Assembly: GCA_024138015.1 (NCBI GenBank)
Contig: JAMXBB010000010.1
Location: forward strand, 48,632,513 to 48,696,512
Direction: 5' to 3'
Length of the DNA: 64,000 bases
Source: Lumnitzera littorea
Taxonomy: Eukaryota; Streptophyta; Magnoliopsida; Myrtales; Combretaceae
The notes below the pieces were generated by a model. That model worked only from the letters and a program-made list of their open reading frames with translations. It had not been told where the DNA came from and made no database searches. Both the position numbers and the translations under genes were made by a program. Positions within the stretch are counted from its first letter, which is position 1. Each line of letters begins with the position of its first letter. This document shows, one piece after another, positions 14,101-25,320 of this stretch.

Positions 14101-15112
14101 TGTATTGCTTATCAATATCCATCTTGAAATTGGACAGTGGTGAAGGCTGTGGCTATGCCAAACCCAGCAGTGGAACTTCCACTAACTGCAGAGAATGTTG
14201 AGAGAGTGCTGGATGAAATCCGGCCATATCTTATTGCTGATGGTGGTAATGTAGCATTGCACAAGATTGATGGCAATGTTGTGAGGCTAAAGCTACAAGG
14301 AGCTTGTGGATCTTGTCCAAGTTCAGTTACAACAATGAAGCTCGGGATTGAGCATCGTTTAATGGAAAAGATTCCAGAAATAGTTGCTGTGGAACCTATT
14401 GCCGATGAGGAAACTGGGCTCGAGCTGAATGAGGAGAACATTGAAAAGGTTAGTTAAGATTTATTGTAGCCAGCCTGTGTTTCCTTCATACCTATGATTA
14501 TTTTTTCTGATATCTTTTTATAGAAGTTAGTCAGTCTATTGCGCAGACAGTTCTTGAAAACTTCATGTTCAGCTGTATATCTCATGCTGTCTTTTTGAAT
14601 TTGGCATTAGTGGATTAAAATATTCTTCCATTAGTAGTCTCTTTAGCTTTTTCCTATAAGAGAGATGAAATCCTGGCATATCATCTCTTTCATAAAAAGG
14701 CTATAGCCAGTTCATTTGTTGTAGAGGTAGTTGGTGTTTGATCATGAGACCTCCAACTTCGAGACGTTCAAGTCTATTATTTATTCCATCCCTCACTTGT
14801 ATTTATAGTTAAATATTCGGTCACTTTCCTGCCTTCCTGAGCATTGCTCATTATGCATGTCCTGTTATTCTAACCATCATTTTCAGGCATGCTTTACTGC
14901 CAACTGTGTGTTTATTGTTGCAGGTGCTTGAGGAAATAAGGCCCTACCTTGTTGGTGCAGCAGGTGGATCCCTTGAGCTAGTAGCTATTGAGGAGCCCAT
15001 AGTGAAAGTCCGAATTACTGGTCCTGCAGCAGGAGTCATGACAGTTCGGGTGGCTGTCACACAAAAATTGCGTGAGAAAATTACAGCTATCGCAGCTGTT
15101 CAACTCCTGTAA
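8125..15112 (+). CDS. NFU2: Plastid NifU-like iron-sulfur scaffold protein (NFU2/NFU3 type), 4 exons
   Basis: Exons 8125-8211, 8289-8388, 14138-14448 and 14924-15112; all junctions are GT-AG and phases agree, giving 228 residues, close to the 235 or so usual for plastid NFU2/NFU3. Residues 1 to about 60 are Ser/Arg-rich with few acids, a likely plastid transit peptide. The first NifU domain (about 75-150) carries the Fe-S-binding GACGSCPSS motif, Cys119 and Cys122. The second domain (about 166-228, from VLEEIRPYL) lacks the CxxC, which is typical of the plastid NFU1-3 group. Family role: holds and delivers Fe-S clusters in the stroma, for example toward photosystem I and other 4Fe-4S proteins. 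The start ATG is the first in-frame one and opens the transit peptide. Intron 2 is about 5.7 kb and holds transposon debris. NFU2 versus NFU3 cannot be settled by eye. The exons show no lesions. Confidence 0.93.
9690..10919 (-). pseudogene. Ty3/gypsy gag fragment inside NFU intron 2
   Basis: Minus-strand reading begins MPPKRLARPGSSLTKGQ at 10919 and runs through a retrotransposon gag domain: LKGDAAT-stop-WANELKRIEG, IGWQEFKNLFYAMF (near 10430), then DNRSIKEFVAELS (near 10340). The most conserved part is the Retrotrans_gag core. Stops replace Trp/Gln at several places. A basic, proline-rich tail seems to reach about 9700 (ARPPTTA-like). No protease or RT follows, so the element is truncated at its 3' side. 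It lies antisense to NFU. Confidence 0.72.
11131..11143 (-). other. Primer-binding site of the intronic gypsy element
   Basis: Minus strand reads TGGTATTGGAGTT, a mutated form of the common TGGTATCAGAG initiator-tRNA-Met complement, about 210 bp upstream of the gag start and just after a candidate LTR end. Confidence 0.5.
11150..12895 (-). repeat. Probable 5' LTR of the intronic gypsy element
   Basis: Inferred from position: it abuts the primer-binding site and holds no coding sequence. The outer boundary (near 12895, where the minus strand would start TGTC) is a guess because no second copy is present in the window. Upstream of it the sequence returns to ordinary intron composition, with no transposon feature up to exon 3. 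Confidence 0.35.
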
Positions 15113-15640
15113 TCTGTCCACATGGGTGATGGAGAGGTGAAAGGCATTCAATTTGCTTTCCTTATTTTTCTATGAGCAGCATTTTTGAGTGATTATCCAT
15201 CCTTGTGTGCTTGTAATATATTTAGCAAAATGGTTTTGTACAGCTTTGAGCATAATAAGCATTTTATGCTAGTCCATCGGAAGAGTATAGGTTTATCTGT
15301 TGGGAGTCTGCATTTTGAAGTAGCACCCACACACTTCCTGAGCCTGCGCAGTACTCTTGTTCATTGGTCCAATGCAGCGGACACAGTGCATGTTACAATT
15401 TTTCGTTCTATACATCTCATATCAGTCGCATTGAAACTTCCTGTGCAGTATTTTCCAAACTGTTTTCATTTTTTATTTTAAAAGGAAGCTCGATAGCTAT
15501 CTCTATACTCTTTTTCTTGGCAATTCCACGTTTTATAATGAAGTGAAGGGGGAATCTATCTCTTCATTCTCCTGTTAACGTAGTAATCATGCAGTCCTGT
15601 CTGTTTGGAAGTGATGTTAGAATCTCATTAATGTCAGAAT
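15113..15640 (+). other. Probable NFU 3' UTR and downstream flank
   Basis: Sequence after the stop codon is of mixed composition with T-rich stretches and no protein similarity on either strand. The polyadenylation site cannot be placed with confidence. Confidence 0.35.
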
Positions 15641-16250
15641 TATTTTTAGAAATCGGAGTTAAAAGTGAGGAATAGCTGGAAAAGAGAGGTGAGTGATCTT
15701 AAGAAATTGCTTCATTTCGATGTAGAAAGAATAATCATTTAATATGACCGGTACTTGCAAAATATGTATATAGATAGATAGCTACCAGCATTAGATAGTT
15801 CTAAATTATGGAAGGGCGTGTTCCAAATGTCAATACAATTGATAAGGCTACTCAATACCTCAAGCAAAGTAGGCGAACATATATTAAGCTTCTTTACCGA
15901 AAAACAGGGAAAAAAATTTGAAGACACCCACATTACATACGCTTTCAATATCCTACTAATTGAAATATTATTTCATAATTCCCATTTTATTATTTTTTTT
16001 AATATGCAGCAAAATCGGTAGATTTCTTGGGTCTACGTACTTTACTGCTGTTGTCATTGGTCAACAAACTTAACTGTCGTCCTTCAGAACATTCTAGTGA
16101 CATAGAACAGGGCAAATATAAGAGGTTTAGGTTTATATTGGAACCAAAGCAATCTTCTGTGAAGTCCTAGGGGAAATACTACTGTTGAGGGGCTGAATAA
16201 GCAATGAACCGCATGAATTACAGCAATGTTAAAATATTCTCCCTCCTTCT
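15641..16250. other. Intergenic sequence, nothing recognised
   Basis: Between the convergent NFU and BOP1-like genes. No ORF with coding character, no RNA gene. Confidence 0.4.
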
Positions 16251-16312
16251 CCCTCTCTCTTTATATATAAATAAATAAATAAATAAATATATATATGTAT
16301 GTATGTATATTA
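16251..16312. repeat. Compound microsatellite (CTCTCC / AAAT / TATA / TATG)
   Basis: Pyrimidine run, then about five AAAT units, then alternating TA and GTAT units. Low-complexity, no coding. Confidence 0.85.
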
Positions 16313-17160
16313 TGCCATAAGGTTCTCCTAAAATTACCCCTGAGATTGATTTTCCCATAAGGTTCTCCTAACCGCCTATCACCGCCTATTAGTGAAAAAC
16401 CCTCCCTTAGCGGGTCCCACCAATTGGGTCGGCTTTATGCGCCCCTCTTCCCTCTACTAATACTTTTTTAGATATGTTCGTGCCCAACACCTGTTGGCTA
16501 CTTCACTAGCTGAAAAGAGAGTTAATAAGAGAAGAGAAATATCATAAAAGATGATCAGAGCTCCCCGCTTCATTCTCCTTTCAGTCTTCGCTCCCGAGCA
16601 AAAGTAAACCTATAGGTATAGTGGGGAACGTACTTCTTGTAAATAGGGCATTTTTTCCATAAATTTCTTTCAATTCAAGTAGTCAGTCTGACCTTTTTTT
16701 TATGCTGGGTGGTTCTAAGCGAGTAATAGGCTTATCAGGAAGAAATAAAACATAATCAAACAATAATTTTTTCTTACCGTAGTGGGAAGGGAATTCTAAT
16801 GCGGACACAGTCCCAGGCACAAGATTCAATCTGAAAGTCATCCATTGATGTAGCATGCCAAGCTCAGGAAGCTGGCTCTCAGTACTACATTGGCCTACAA
16901 AATGGAAAAGCTACCTGAAGGCAGATGTCATTTTAATTGCCAGCATATCGTATAAAAGTACCCAAACATAGCGGACACCGTTAGGCCCACAATAATTGTG
17001 AAGCACAGATGGACTGCCCTGCCAAATCTATCTCCGTATCTTCATGAAAAGAACTGGCAAATGCATATACGTATTCCAGCTTTAAATACATGCTGAGCCT
17101 GTCGGGTTCATCTTTTCATCTGCATCTTCAAAATGGAGAAAGGGTCAATCTCCAATTTTC
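16313..17160. other. Intergenic block of higher GC with a duplicated 17-mer, then probable BOP1 3' flank
   Basis: The phrase 'cccataaggttctccta' is complete at about 16352-16369 and near-complete at 16312-16330. It is followed by 'accgcctatcaccgcctatt' and a GC-richer stretch to about 16650 that looks unlike its AT-rich surroundings. No ORF. From about 16800 the sequence is probably the 3' UTR/flank of the minus-strand BOP1-like gene. Confidence 0.35.
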
Positions 17161-17756
17161 TTAATGACAGAAGAGCTTGATCACAGCATCAGCACCAGCA
17201 GTGAACAGCTAAGGTTGTCTCGGAGGAATTTGCAGTCCAATACTCTTGACATTAGAAAAATTCGCGGAGGGAGTAAATTTTCGATCTGTGGAATATGCAG
17301 TGCAGATTTCCATACACTGCTATGACCAGTATAATCACTGGCCATGCCTGAAGTTCGTAGATACTGAAGTTTAGCTCGTTGTCGACCAAAATACTACCAA
17401 AATAAAATCTACATACATGGGAATTTGTCCGCCTACCTTTCAAAGCTCTAGTTTCTTACTATTGACTATCCACATCTAAACCTCGAGTCCATAAGCACTA
17501 TTTGATAATAAAAGAGGGTTTAACTTATTTTTCTCAAGTCCAGCTTGACATCAATCTAGAGGAGCTTACCACCTTCTGTTCGTTAATTCATTTTCCGAGT
17601 ATCAAAACATAAGACTGAAAAACTCAACTCTTCCATTTGAACTAGAACGCCCACGTAGAATTTCCAATGGAACAATAATGGACTCTGGTTAAGACCTGAA
17701 TGAACAATTCCATGGAATATATATGCTGTGCAGTCATCAGAGCGAGATGCAAACAG
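17161..17756 (-). pseudogene. BOP1: BOP1-like WD40 ribosome-biogenesis gene, 3' half (last exon and half of the disrupted exon)
   Basis: Minus strand. The half-exon 17629-17756 encodes LFASRSDDCTAYIFHGIVHSG then LNQSP, the WD-repeat segment of BOP1, and resumes as ILRGRSSSNGR only after a 1-bp deletion near 17672 is allowed for. The last exon, 17161 to about 17243, starts VLDCKF, loses one base, then reads PRQP, a TAG at 17211-17209 where Trp is expected, LFTAGADAVIKLFCH and the stop. BOP1 acts with PES and WDR12 (PeBoW complex) in the nucleolus in 60S subunit pre-rRNA processing. The exon is cut by the MULE at 17757. Two frameshifts, one nonsense codon and the insertion make it non-functional. 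It converges on NFU. Confidence 0.85.
17747..17756. repeat. Left target-site duplication of the MULE
   Basis: ATGCAAACAG, matching ATGCAAATAG at 31634-31643 with one C/T difference. A 10-bp duplication is within the usual 8-11 bp for Mutator-like elements. Confidence 0.85.
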
Positions 17757-18030
17757 GAGTTTTGTACTTATGTGGTATAGTTTAGGGAAAAATATACTAA
17801 AATAGCGCATTTTGAAAAAAAGTGCAAGAGTAGTATAGTGAAAATGTACGCTTAGCTATTCATCAGTTTTTTCAATTGAAGGCGCGCTATGTATACGTAC
17901 TTTCTAAATTTATAAAGAAGGCGCGCACATGAAGCGTACCTTCCTTTTAATTAGGAAGGCGCATACCTGGAGGACGCCTTCCTATCCTTCCTCGTATTTA
18001 GAAAGGCGCACTCTTAGCATGCGCCTTCCA
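17757..18030 (+). repeat. Left terminal inverted repeat of the MULE with four hairpin units
   Basis: The outer 120 bp (GTACTT..GTGGTATAGTTTA.., AAAATAG.GCATT, AAAAAAAGTGC.A.AGTAGTATAGT) match the right end inverted. Internally there are four imperfect palindromes of 27-28 bp of the form GAAGG...CCTTC: 17878-17904, 17917-17943, 17955-17981 and 18001-18028, spaced 38-46 bp. Confidence 0.85.
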
Positions 18031-18485
18031 TTCCGCTATATATATCCTAATTTCAATATTTGGACGTTATTCTCACCTTTTTCAATTTCATAAAATCCTT
18101 AAAACCTTTGATATTTTCTCTCGGAGTGATAACTTAGCCCTATTTTTTCTCTTCGAACAACAGCGTTATCTTGTTTCTCTCAATCCATTTGTAAGTAACC
18201 CTTGGCCATCTTTGTTTCATAATAAATTTTTTCTGATACAAATTATGTTGTATTTACAGTTATATTTATAATATCCATGTGAAATGTAATTACATGATAA
18301 TTTTTGTAATGTTTATATTTTCATAATATACATAAAGAATTTTGTTTATTATTCATAATTTTATAGTATTTATAATTTTTGTAGTTATATAAGTTGTGGT
18401 GGTTACGTAAAAAGATATATATACAACTTGTATATTGTATGTGATTTTATCAATGTATTAGTTTTGCTCCACCAAAAAACAAAAT

Positions 18486-19115
18486 TGTGTGGAAGCTTAT
18501 ATAGTTATAGTGTGAATTTATAGTGTGTGATAAGCTGGCCCACCTAAAAGTATAATTGTGTCGGTGCGATAAGACGCCCTATTAAGAAGTGAAATTGCGA
18601 ATTTGCAAGGAGACGCTCCATCAAGAAATGAAGTCATATGAAACTTACAATTATAGTGTGACATTATAATGTGTGATATGATGGTTTATCAAGAAGTGAA
18701 ATTGTGTAGGTGCGATGAGACAGCTTATTGAGAAATGAAATCGTATGTGAGCTTACAGTTATAGTGTATGATATGATGGCCCACTAAGAAGTAAAATTGT
18801 ATGAGTGCGATGAGACACTCTATCGAGAAATAAAGTCGTGTGGGAGCTTACAGTTGTAGTGTGTAATAAGATGCCTTATCAAGAAGTAAAATTGTATGGA
18901 TGTGATGAAACATCCTACCGAGAAATGAAGTCGCGTAGGAGCTTACAGTTACAATATAAAATTATAGTGTGTGATATGATGCCTTATCGAGAAGTTAAAT
19001 TGTGTGAGTGCGATGAGACACCCCACCAAGAAATGAAGTCGTGTGGAAGCTTATAGTTATAGTGTATGATAAGATGCTCCACCAAGAAATAAAATTTTGT
19101 AGGTGCTATGAGCCG
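18486..19115 (+). repeat. Degenerate tandem repeats in the 5' part of the MULE
   Basis: About six diverged copies of a unit of roughly 100-130 bp built from the phrases 'agcttacagttatagtgtg', 'gtgatatgatggcccatcaa', 'gaagtgaaattgtgtgg', 'gtgcgatgagacacc' and 'gagaaatgaagtcgtgtgg'. It lies just upstream of the transposase start. The short ORF across it (18838-19056) is an artefact of the repeat. Confidence 0.85.
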
Positions 19116-19194
19116 TGCAAAATTGTATGGACTTTATTGATTTTCTCATTCATGATTCAACAGGTTGTCGATAGCTGATTGCATAAAGATAATT

Positions 19195-20534
19195 ATGTAT
19201 ACGGGTGGAAACATTGTAAATGGAAGTAATGGTCCACAATATGGTCCACAATATGATAGGAACCTAGTGAAAAAGTTGAAGATGAGGAAGGATTCCAACT
19301 ACATCCGTTTTCTCTAGTGAATCTGTATGAGCATCGAAGTTAATCTTTGTAGAGTTGAACTTATTCATCGGCATCCTTGTTATTATGAAGGAGGTGTTCC
19401 GTATATTTTGATGGCCATTATAGATGATGATGATGTAGAAAACTTTATAGAAATGGCTGATGCGTTTGGAGAAAACCAAATAAAGGAGATATATGTTAAG
19501 GCTTTCGATGAGCCTAACAGGACTATTGTCAATAGAACTTTATGGGTTGGGTCTTCCAGTTTTCCTCAACCTCATGTGCAACAAACTGATGAAGATAGCC
19601 CTATGTATGATGAACTGGAAACTTATCCAGCGGAATACCCCACATTTGGTGAGGCTGGTGTGAATGAAGAGGCAATTGATACAGAAATACGGTCAATCTT
19701 ACAGGATAACCCAGACTACGACCTTGATGAAGATATGATTCCAATTAGAACTGAGGTTGAGGGGGAGCACGTAGGGATTGAATATGAAGTAGATGAAGAA
19801 ATTGTAGAAAACACTATAGATTATATGGCCATGTCAGAGTATATATCAAGCAATATTCCATTGGTACCATAGTTTACTGCTAGTCAGGGGATTGGGATGG
19901 CTCCCTAATATAATCAGATTGGGATACCTACATCCCAAGTTAGAAATTCAATTCCATATATAAATGTTGGTGGTGGTAGTGGTTACGTGGAATTCGAGGA
20001 GGACATAGAGGCGGAGAGTAGTAATCAGGTTGACAGCATAGATTTATTTGTCGAACAACGCTTTAGTATGAAAGATGAGCTTATTGATACCATCAAAAGA
20101 TATCATATCAATAACCATTGTGACTACTACATTGATAAATCAAAACTGAACCTATGGGCCGTTTATCGTAGGGAGAAGGACAATGGATGCAAGTAGAGGT
20201 TATAGGCATCATATAAAAGTTTAATGAGGCTATTCGTCATAACAATTCTTGAGGGTCTATACACATGTGTCAACCTCGATGTGATGCAAGACCACAAATA
20301 GATTAATAGTGGACTAATGGCTAATTGCTTCATCAATAATGTTAAATAGAATCTTGATATAAAGTTTGTAGACTTGCAGGTAAACAGTTTAAACATGGTT
20401 AGCTATAATGTGACTCGAAAGAAAGTTTGGGATGCAAAAAGAAAGGCTATAGAGATGGTATATGGCAATTGAGAGAAAGCATACAACGAGCTTTCTATTT
20501 TGTTGAACGTAATCAAGATTTCAAATCCTGGAAT
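19195..20534 (+). pseudogene. MULE (MuDR-type) transposase, N-terminal half
   Basis: The likely start at 19195 opens MYTGGNIVNGSNGPQYG. Two adjacent stops near 19313 precede a 181-codon open stretch (19327-19872) with the MuDR N-terminal domain (VPYILMAIIDDDDVENFIEM), followed by an acidic linker. The DNA-binding/FLYWCH-WRKY-like region starts about 19990: FSMKDELIDTIKRYHINNHC, then NGCK-stop-RL-stop-ASYK, where two TAG codons replace the Trp/Arg of the family's CxWRLxAS motif. Then CVNLDVMQDHK, VSYNVTRKKVWDAKRKAIEM and a stop for Trp in VYGxWEKAYNEL. The frame is cut at ISNPG by the solo LTR and resumes at 23638. Would bind the TIRs and cut DNA in the nucleus; now inactive. Confidence 0.85.
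20530..20534. repeat. Left target-site duplication of the solo LTR
   Basis: GGAAT, paired with GGAAC at 23638-23642. The C-to-T change lies in CTG context, because the LTR begins TG. Confidence 0.75.
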
Positions 20535-23500
20535 TGTAAGCCCCAAAGTTCAGCCAAGTAACCGTAAGATTGAATTTAGAACCCAAGGTTTAGAGCGATC
20601 GGCTAAAGGATCCGATCACACCCAAATTATAAACTACTGAGAGAAATATTAGTAAAAATGACCCTGTAAACTTAAATTTAAGAAAGTAAGTAGTAAAATA
20701 GGAGACTATAAAATTTTCAAATTTTAAGCATAATAACTGCTAATTACCGAAAAGGCAAAAAGTGTAATATAATAACTAATAAATTAGTAGAGATAGATTA
20801 TATGTATACTAAAAATTTTAGAATGACCAAAATAATATTTAGGAATGTTCACGTATACCCCACATGTATTTACGTGTAGATAAAAATACGCGTAATTACC
20901 TAAATTGGCCGAAAACTAAGCAAATAATTAAAGAAAAATATAAAATAATTATGGAAAAATCAGAAAAAATCAGAAGAGGATAAGCTGATGCAAGATCAGG
21001 TCGTGGTCAGAAAAATAAAAATTGACCAATAAAAATTGAACAACTTAAAAGCCAAAAATCAAGGAAATTGGGCAAAATCTTGTCAAATTAATGCATAATA
21101 ATTACAAAAAATATCTATAAATAGCAAGAAAAATTCAGAAGCTCATTTGGACAGATAAAAATCAGAGAAAATTAGAGAGAGTTGAAAATTCGAGAGAAAA
21201 TCCAGAAAAATAAAAAAAATAAGAAAAACTATATAGTTAAAGATTTTAAAAGGAACCCACACCAAACGAGGAGCTGGGAGTGGACGGCCACCACCACCAC
21301 ACGGTGGTGGCAGCGCCCAGGCCGGCCGACAAGGCTACGGCGGCCCGCGGTGGCCGGAGCCACCCAAATCGGTGAGTCCGATTTCCAGCCCGAATCTTGT
21401 GTAATTTTTTAAAAATAGTAAATATAATTAGAAAATTATGAATTTTGTTATTCTAGGATATTTTTGTATGTAGTTTGTAGGAAAAATATTATTTTGATGA
21501 AATTATGTTCCATAGTATATGGTCCCTAAGAAATCGTGCAAAACCGAGTATGTTTCGGTTTAGAAATAAATGACTTTAGGAGTGTAGTTTCAAGCCCAAA
21601 ATTTTTCTATAGATTACTTAGATGATATAGAACAGTGCTATGAATCCCTTTTTCAAAAATTAATTTTCGAAATTTTTAGATAATTTTTAGGCTCTAAAAT
21701 GAGGCATAAAATGGGTAATTTAGGGTTAATTATGTAATTAAATGATTAATTTCTGATTTAGTAAATAATTACATGTTTTAGGATGTTAAGATCTGATGGA
21801 GTATGATACTTATAACATTTAGGGTGTTAGATGTAATTATTAGGTTAATTATGTAGTAAATTAGTAATAGAAAAACATAGTAAATTATGAGTTAATTTTG
21901 TAAATTAGAATAATTAGGTGTAAAACCTGATCTAGGATGAATTTAGACATTTTGAAGTGATAATTTATGTTAGAGATGGTAATTGGGGAAATAGAAATAT
22001 TAGAAATGCATTATGTGTATAATATGTAATAATGCATAATGTGTAATTTTTGAAAATATAATAAATATAAAATATTAGGATAAAAATTGATATTATATAA
22101 ATAATAGGGATATATAATAAATCTGATAAGAAACTTGAATTTATGTAATTATATGAAAAATGTAAAAATTTCTCACATCAGGAGTAAATTCGGTACACAA
22201 ATAGGGATTCAAGTGTACCGGATGGAATAAAATGCTGACTAGGGGTAGTGATCGTATTTAGGGTATCGGGAAATAATGTGATTAATTTCACATTATGGGT
22301 TGAAACGAATTTCTAGGGTTGGAATATAAAACGCTACTTAGAAAATCGAACTAAAATCTAATTTAGAAATCGATGTGGAAAATCGAACCTAAACCCAACC
22401 CCAAACCTAGAATAATTGTAAAAGACTTGATACCTAGATAAGTAGACATATTAAACCTTAAACAAAACCTAACAATAAGCATTATAGGATAAAACAAACC
22501 TATAATATTTATATGAAAAGCTGAAACCATGTTCGTATTATAGGGATAACCGGCGATGGCCTGAGCAAATCGGACCTCGAGTGAGCGAGCGAGGAGTCGA
22601 GGTAAGTTGGGATTAATACGATGTTGTATTTTTGGAGGCTTAAGATTATGCTTGGTTGTGCTTGTTAGATAGTTGAATGTGTGCATGTGCTTGATTATGG
22701 GTGATGCTATGATTCTGTTTGTTGCTTTGGCACATGTTGTATGAATTGTATGTAATGATTGATCACCCTAAACTAGACTTAATCAAATATCCGACCAGTA
22801 ATCATAATCGGACATGCATGGCAACCCATTAGGGGATTTAGGACTCTCCGGCCAAATACCGACCCCTTCGGAAGGGATAGCGCAGGATTGCAAAATGGTC
22901 CCTTCTTCATCCTCAGTCGAACTAAGTGACAGGAGAGGAGGTCGCGGCGAGGGTGAAGGCAATAGTTCGAAGGTAGTTGCGGGAGGAGCAAGGTCTCCAT
23001 TACACAAGCCTGGGTTTGGTCGTGAGCTGTTGCATTAACGGCAACTCCTCAACCCGGATTAGAGCGAACGCAATTTCTCTAATCTCATAACAGGCCGGAC
23101 AACGTCGTGCGATGACATTTGCTTGCACATGCATTGCACCTAATAAGTGATTGAAAACTTTGTTGTGTGTATAGTATAATTTTAAGTCCTCTGTCCTAAC
23201 TTACTAAGCTGTGGTTGCTCACATCCCTATAGACGTCGTGCAGGTGCTGGCTAAGAAGTGGATACCAATTACTCTGAAGCTAGCAACTGCTGAATCCTGG
23301 GGAGTGAGGAAAAATATGTGAAGAATAAATATATATTTTTAAGGTTTAAGCTTTTACTTTAGAACTTTTCATTTTTGAATAATGTAATAACTAGGAAATA
23401 TATTACGAAGAAATCTTGTAAACCTTAATTGTAATAACTGTATTATAATATATATATCTTTCCTCACTTTCTTAGAGAAATGATTTATTTAAATTACAAA

Positions 23501-23637
23501 CTGTTTCCTTCAAAGCGGGTTAGTCGTGGACGCCTTGTGTAGATCAGGTCTAAGATAGCGGTTGTAAGGCCAACTTCTATCTTAGGATGGTTTACATGGC
23601 GGGGGCTGTTACGACTCTGCCGCTTCGGGGCGTGACA
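20535..23637 (+). mobile_element. Solo LTR of a Ty3/gypsy element, 3103 bp
   Basis: Starts TGTAAGCCCC and ends GGGGCGTGACA, a termination reminiscent of Tel/Tekay-like chromovirus LTRs. Flanked by GGAAT/GGAAC. A TATA-like CTATAAATA is at about 21115. There is a GC-rich patch at about 21275-21365 and no coding domain inside. Removal with one duplication restores the transposase frame (ISNPG followed by TKLVWG), so it is an insertion that later lost its internal region by LTR-LTR recombination. ORFs at 22363-23038 are not coding. Confidence 0.82.
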
Positions 23638-24950
23638 GGAACTAAGTTAGTATGGGGATAGAGCGGATCTCCTAAGCCTAGTGTTTCGATAATGAAGTGA
23701 GTCTTTTAGACATTTGGTTTGTGCGTATACACATTTAGGTATTGTCAACCAATGGTTTGTATTGATGGCACATTTCTGTATAGGAAGTACAGTTATGTAT
23801 TGTTGATTGCTTATTCTATGGTTGGAAATAACTGTATTGTCTCTTTGGTATTTACGCTTGTTGACAAGGAGTCTGTAGAGACATGGGCTTGGTTTCTCAA
23901 AAGATTGAAGCAATACATTATGAATGGTTGAAAAGAGACAATTTGCCTAATTATAGATAGGCACTTAGGTATTAAGAATGTGCTCAATAAAGAGAAAGTT
24001 GGTTGGAAGGAACCATTTACGGTTTGGAGATGGTGCATATGGCATGTCACTAGCAATTTCAACAAGGCACATAAGAACCAACCGTGCAAGAAACTTGCTA
24101 CTGCCGCTGCCATGTAGCTGCAGCCTAAGAAATTTAAGTACTTAATGGATCAGATGGTACAAGTTAAGGATGACGCGCCATCATGGTTTTCACCGTTTGA
24201 CAAGAGCAAATGGACATTATCTTATCATAGTTTTTATCGGTTCGGATATATGACATCTAACATCATTGAAAGCTACAATGCCGCTTTGAAAGGTTATAGA
24301 GGATTGTTTATTACTTCACTCGTCAAGAAAATTTTCTACAAATGTATCAATTATTGGGAAAAAAAGAGTCAAACAAGCGAGGAAGGAAATGGACACGAGT
24401 TAAGTGAATATGAACTATGCTACGAAGAGGCTAAAAACATGGGCCAAGCGAACTCCATCTCATTCCATCAAGTAATATAGTCGTAAAAACGGGATATGGG
24501 AGGTGAAGACAGGTTAAAGATGCAAACCAAATGGAGTTATGAAACAAGGCAGTCAAACACATATTGTAGACACGAATTGAATAATGTGTTCATGTAAGAA
24601 ATGGCAAATCTATAGAATTTTATGCTCACATGCGATAAGAGTACTTAATTCTATTTAAGTTACTACTGGTCGGTATATTGGCGTATGGTATACATGGTCC
24701 TACCAATTAGATGTCTATGCTAGACACTTCATGCCAATAGGTGATGAGTTGAATTGGCCCCATCTTGATTACCCATTCTTCATACCTAACAAGGACTTGA
24801 AACGTAGTTTAGGGAAACCAAGGAAGAAGAGATTCCATATGGAGATGGACTTAAGGGAGCCTACCGATAAGAGCAGGTGGAGCGTGTGTAGAATGGAAGA
24901 ACACAATAGGAGAAGGTGTTCTCAACTTAATAGAAATGGTATAGACAGAC
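23638..24950 (+). pseudogene. MULE transposase, catalytic and SWIM zinc-finger half
   Basis: Continuation of the gene at 19195. The DDE core is recognisable: the first Asp in MVCIDGTFL (about 23760), the second in IIDRHLGIKNVL (about 23955), the CxxH motif in WRWCIWHVTSNFNKAH (about 24035), and the third acidic position in SNIIESYNAALKGYR (about 24265). A SWIM zinc finger follows with a CSC...CSH arrangement (about 24585-24625), then HFMPIGDELNWPHLDYPFF and a C-terminal knuckle CRMEEHNRRRC whose first Cys is Trp. Stops and shifts at about 23930 (after IMNG), 24117 and in the SWIM region. The MULE family breaks and joins DNA at the TIRs and makes 9-10-bp duplications. Confidence 0.87.
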
Positions 24951-25320
24951 ATATACATGTTGTTTTCTTATATTACATTACATATCATATCATGTTATGC
25001 TTATATACGTATCACAACCCAACAGTATCATTGTCGTGGTAGGTCACCGTGTACCGTACAAAGGTCTACTATCAATCCCCTTATTAATCGCAAACCTTTC
25101 ATATAACACATAAGGCTCTTTCCACTATACGTTATTATTGGGCTCATAAATAAGTAATATAAAGCAATTTAACTAAAATTACTTCTATGGTGTAAATTAA
25201 TTAATCGTGTGGACTCGCGAGACCTACATTAAAAGAATATTACAAACAATATGCAGTTCATAAGGGAACTGCATTAGAATTTTAATCTACGTTATAAACA
25301 AAAATGTAAAAGTAACTAGT
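24951..25320. other. Non-coding MULE interior downstream of the transposase
   Basis: Transposase 3' flank. No domain seen. Confidence 0.4.

Noticed and set aside
14112..14441. 109-codon minus-strand ORF
   Set aside because: Exact shadow of NFU exon 3.
18486..19115. CRISPR-like regular repeats
   Set aside because: Plant nuclear context, diverged units, no unique spacers of constant length; ordinary tandem repeats in a MULE.
19327..19872. Longest open stretch (181 codons), possibly a host gene
   Set aside because: It is the MuDR N-terminal domain plus acidic linker, collinear with the transposase that follows.
21182..21412. GC-rich ORF at about 21.3 kb as a possible first exon
   Set aside because: Lies inside the solo LTR; the Arg/Pro/Thr-rich reading is a product of composition.
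22363..23038. Overlapping ORFs on both strands as a possible gene
   Set aside because: Inside the solo LTR, no domain, several frames open at once.
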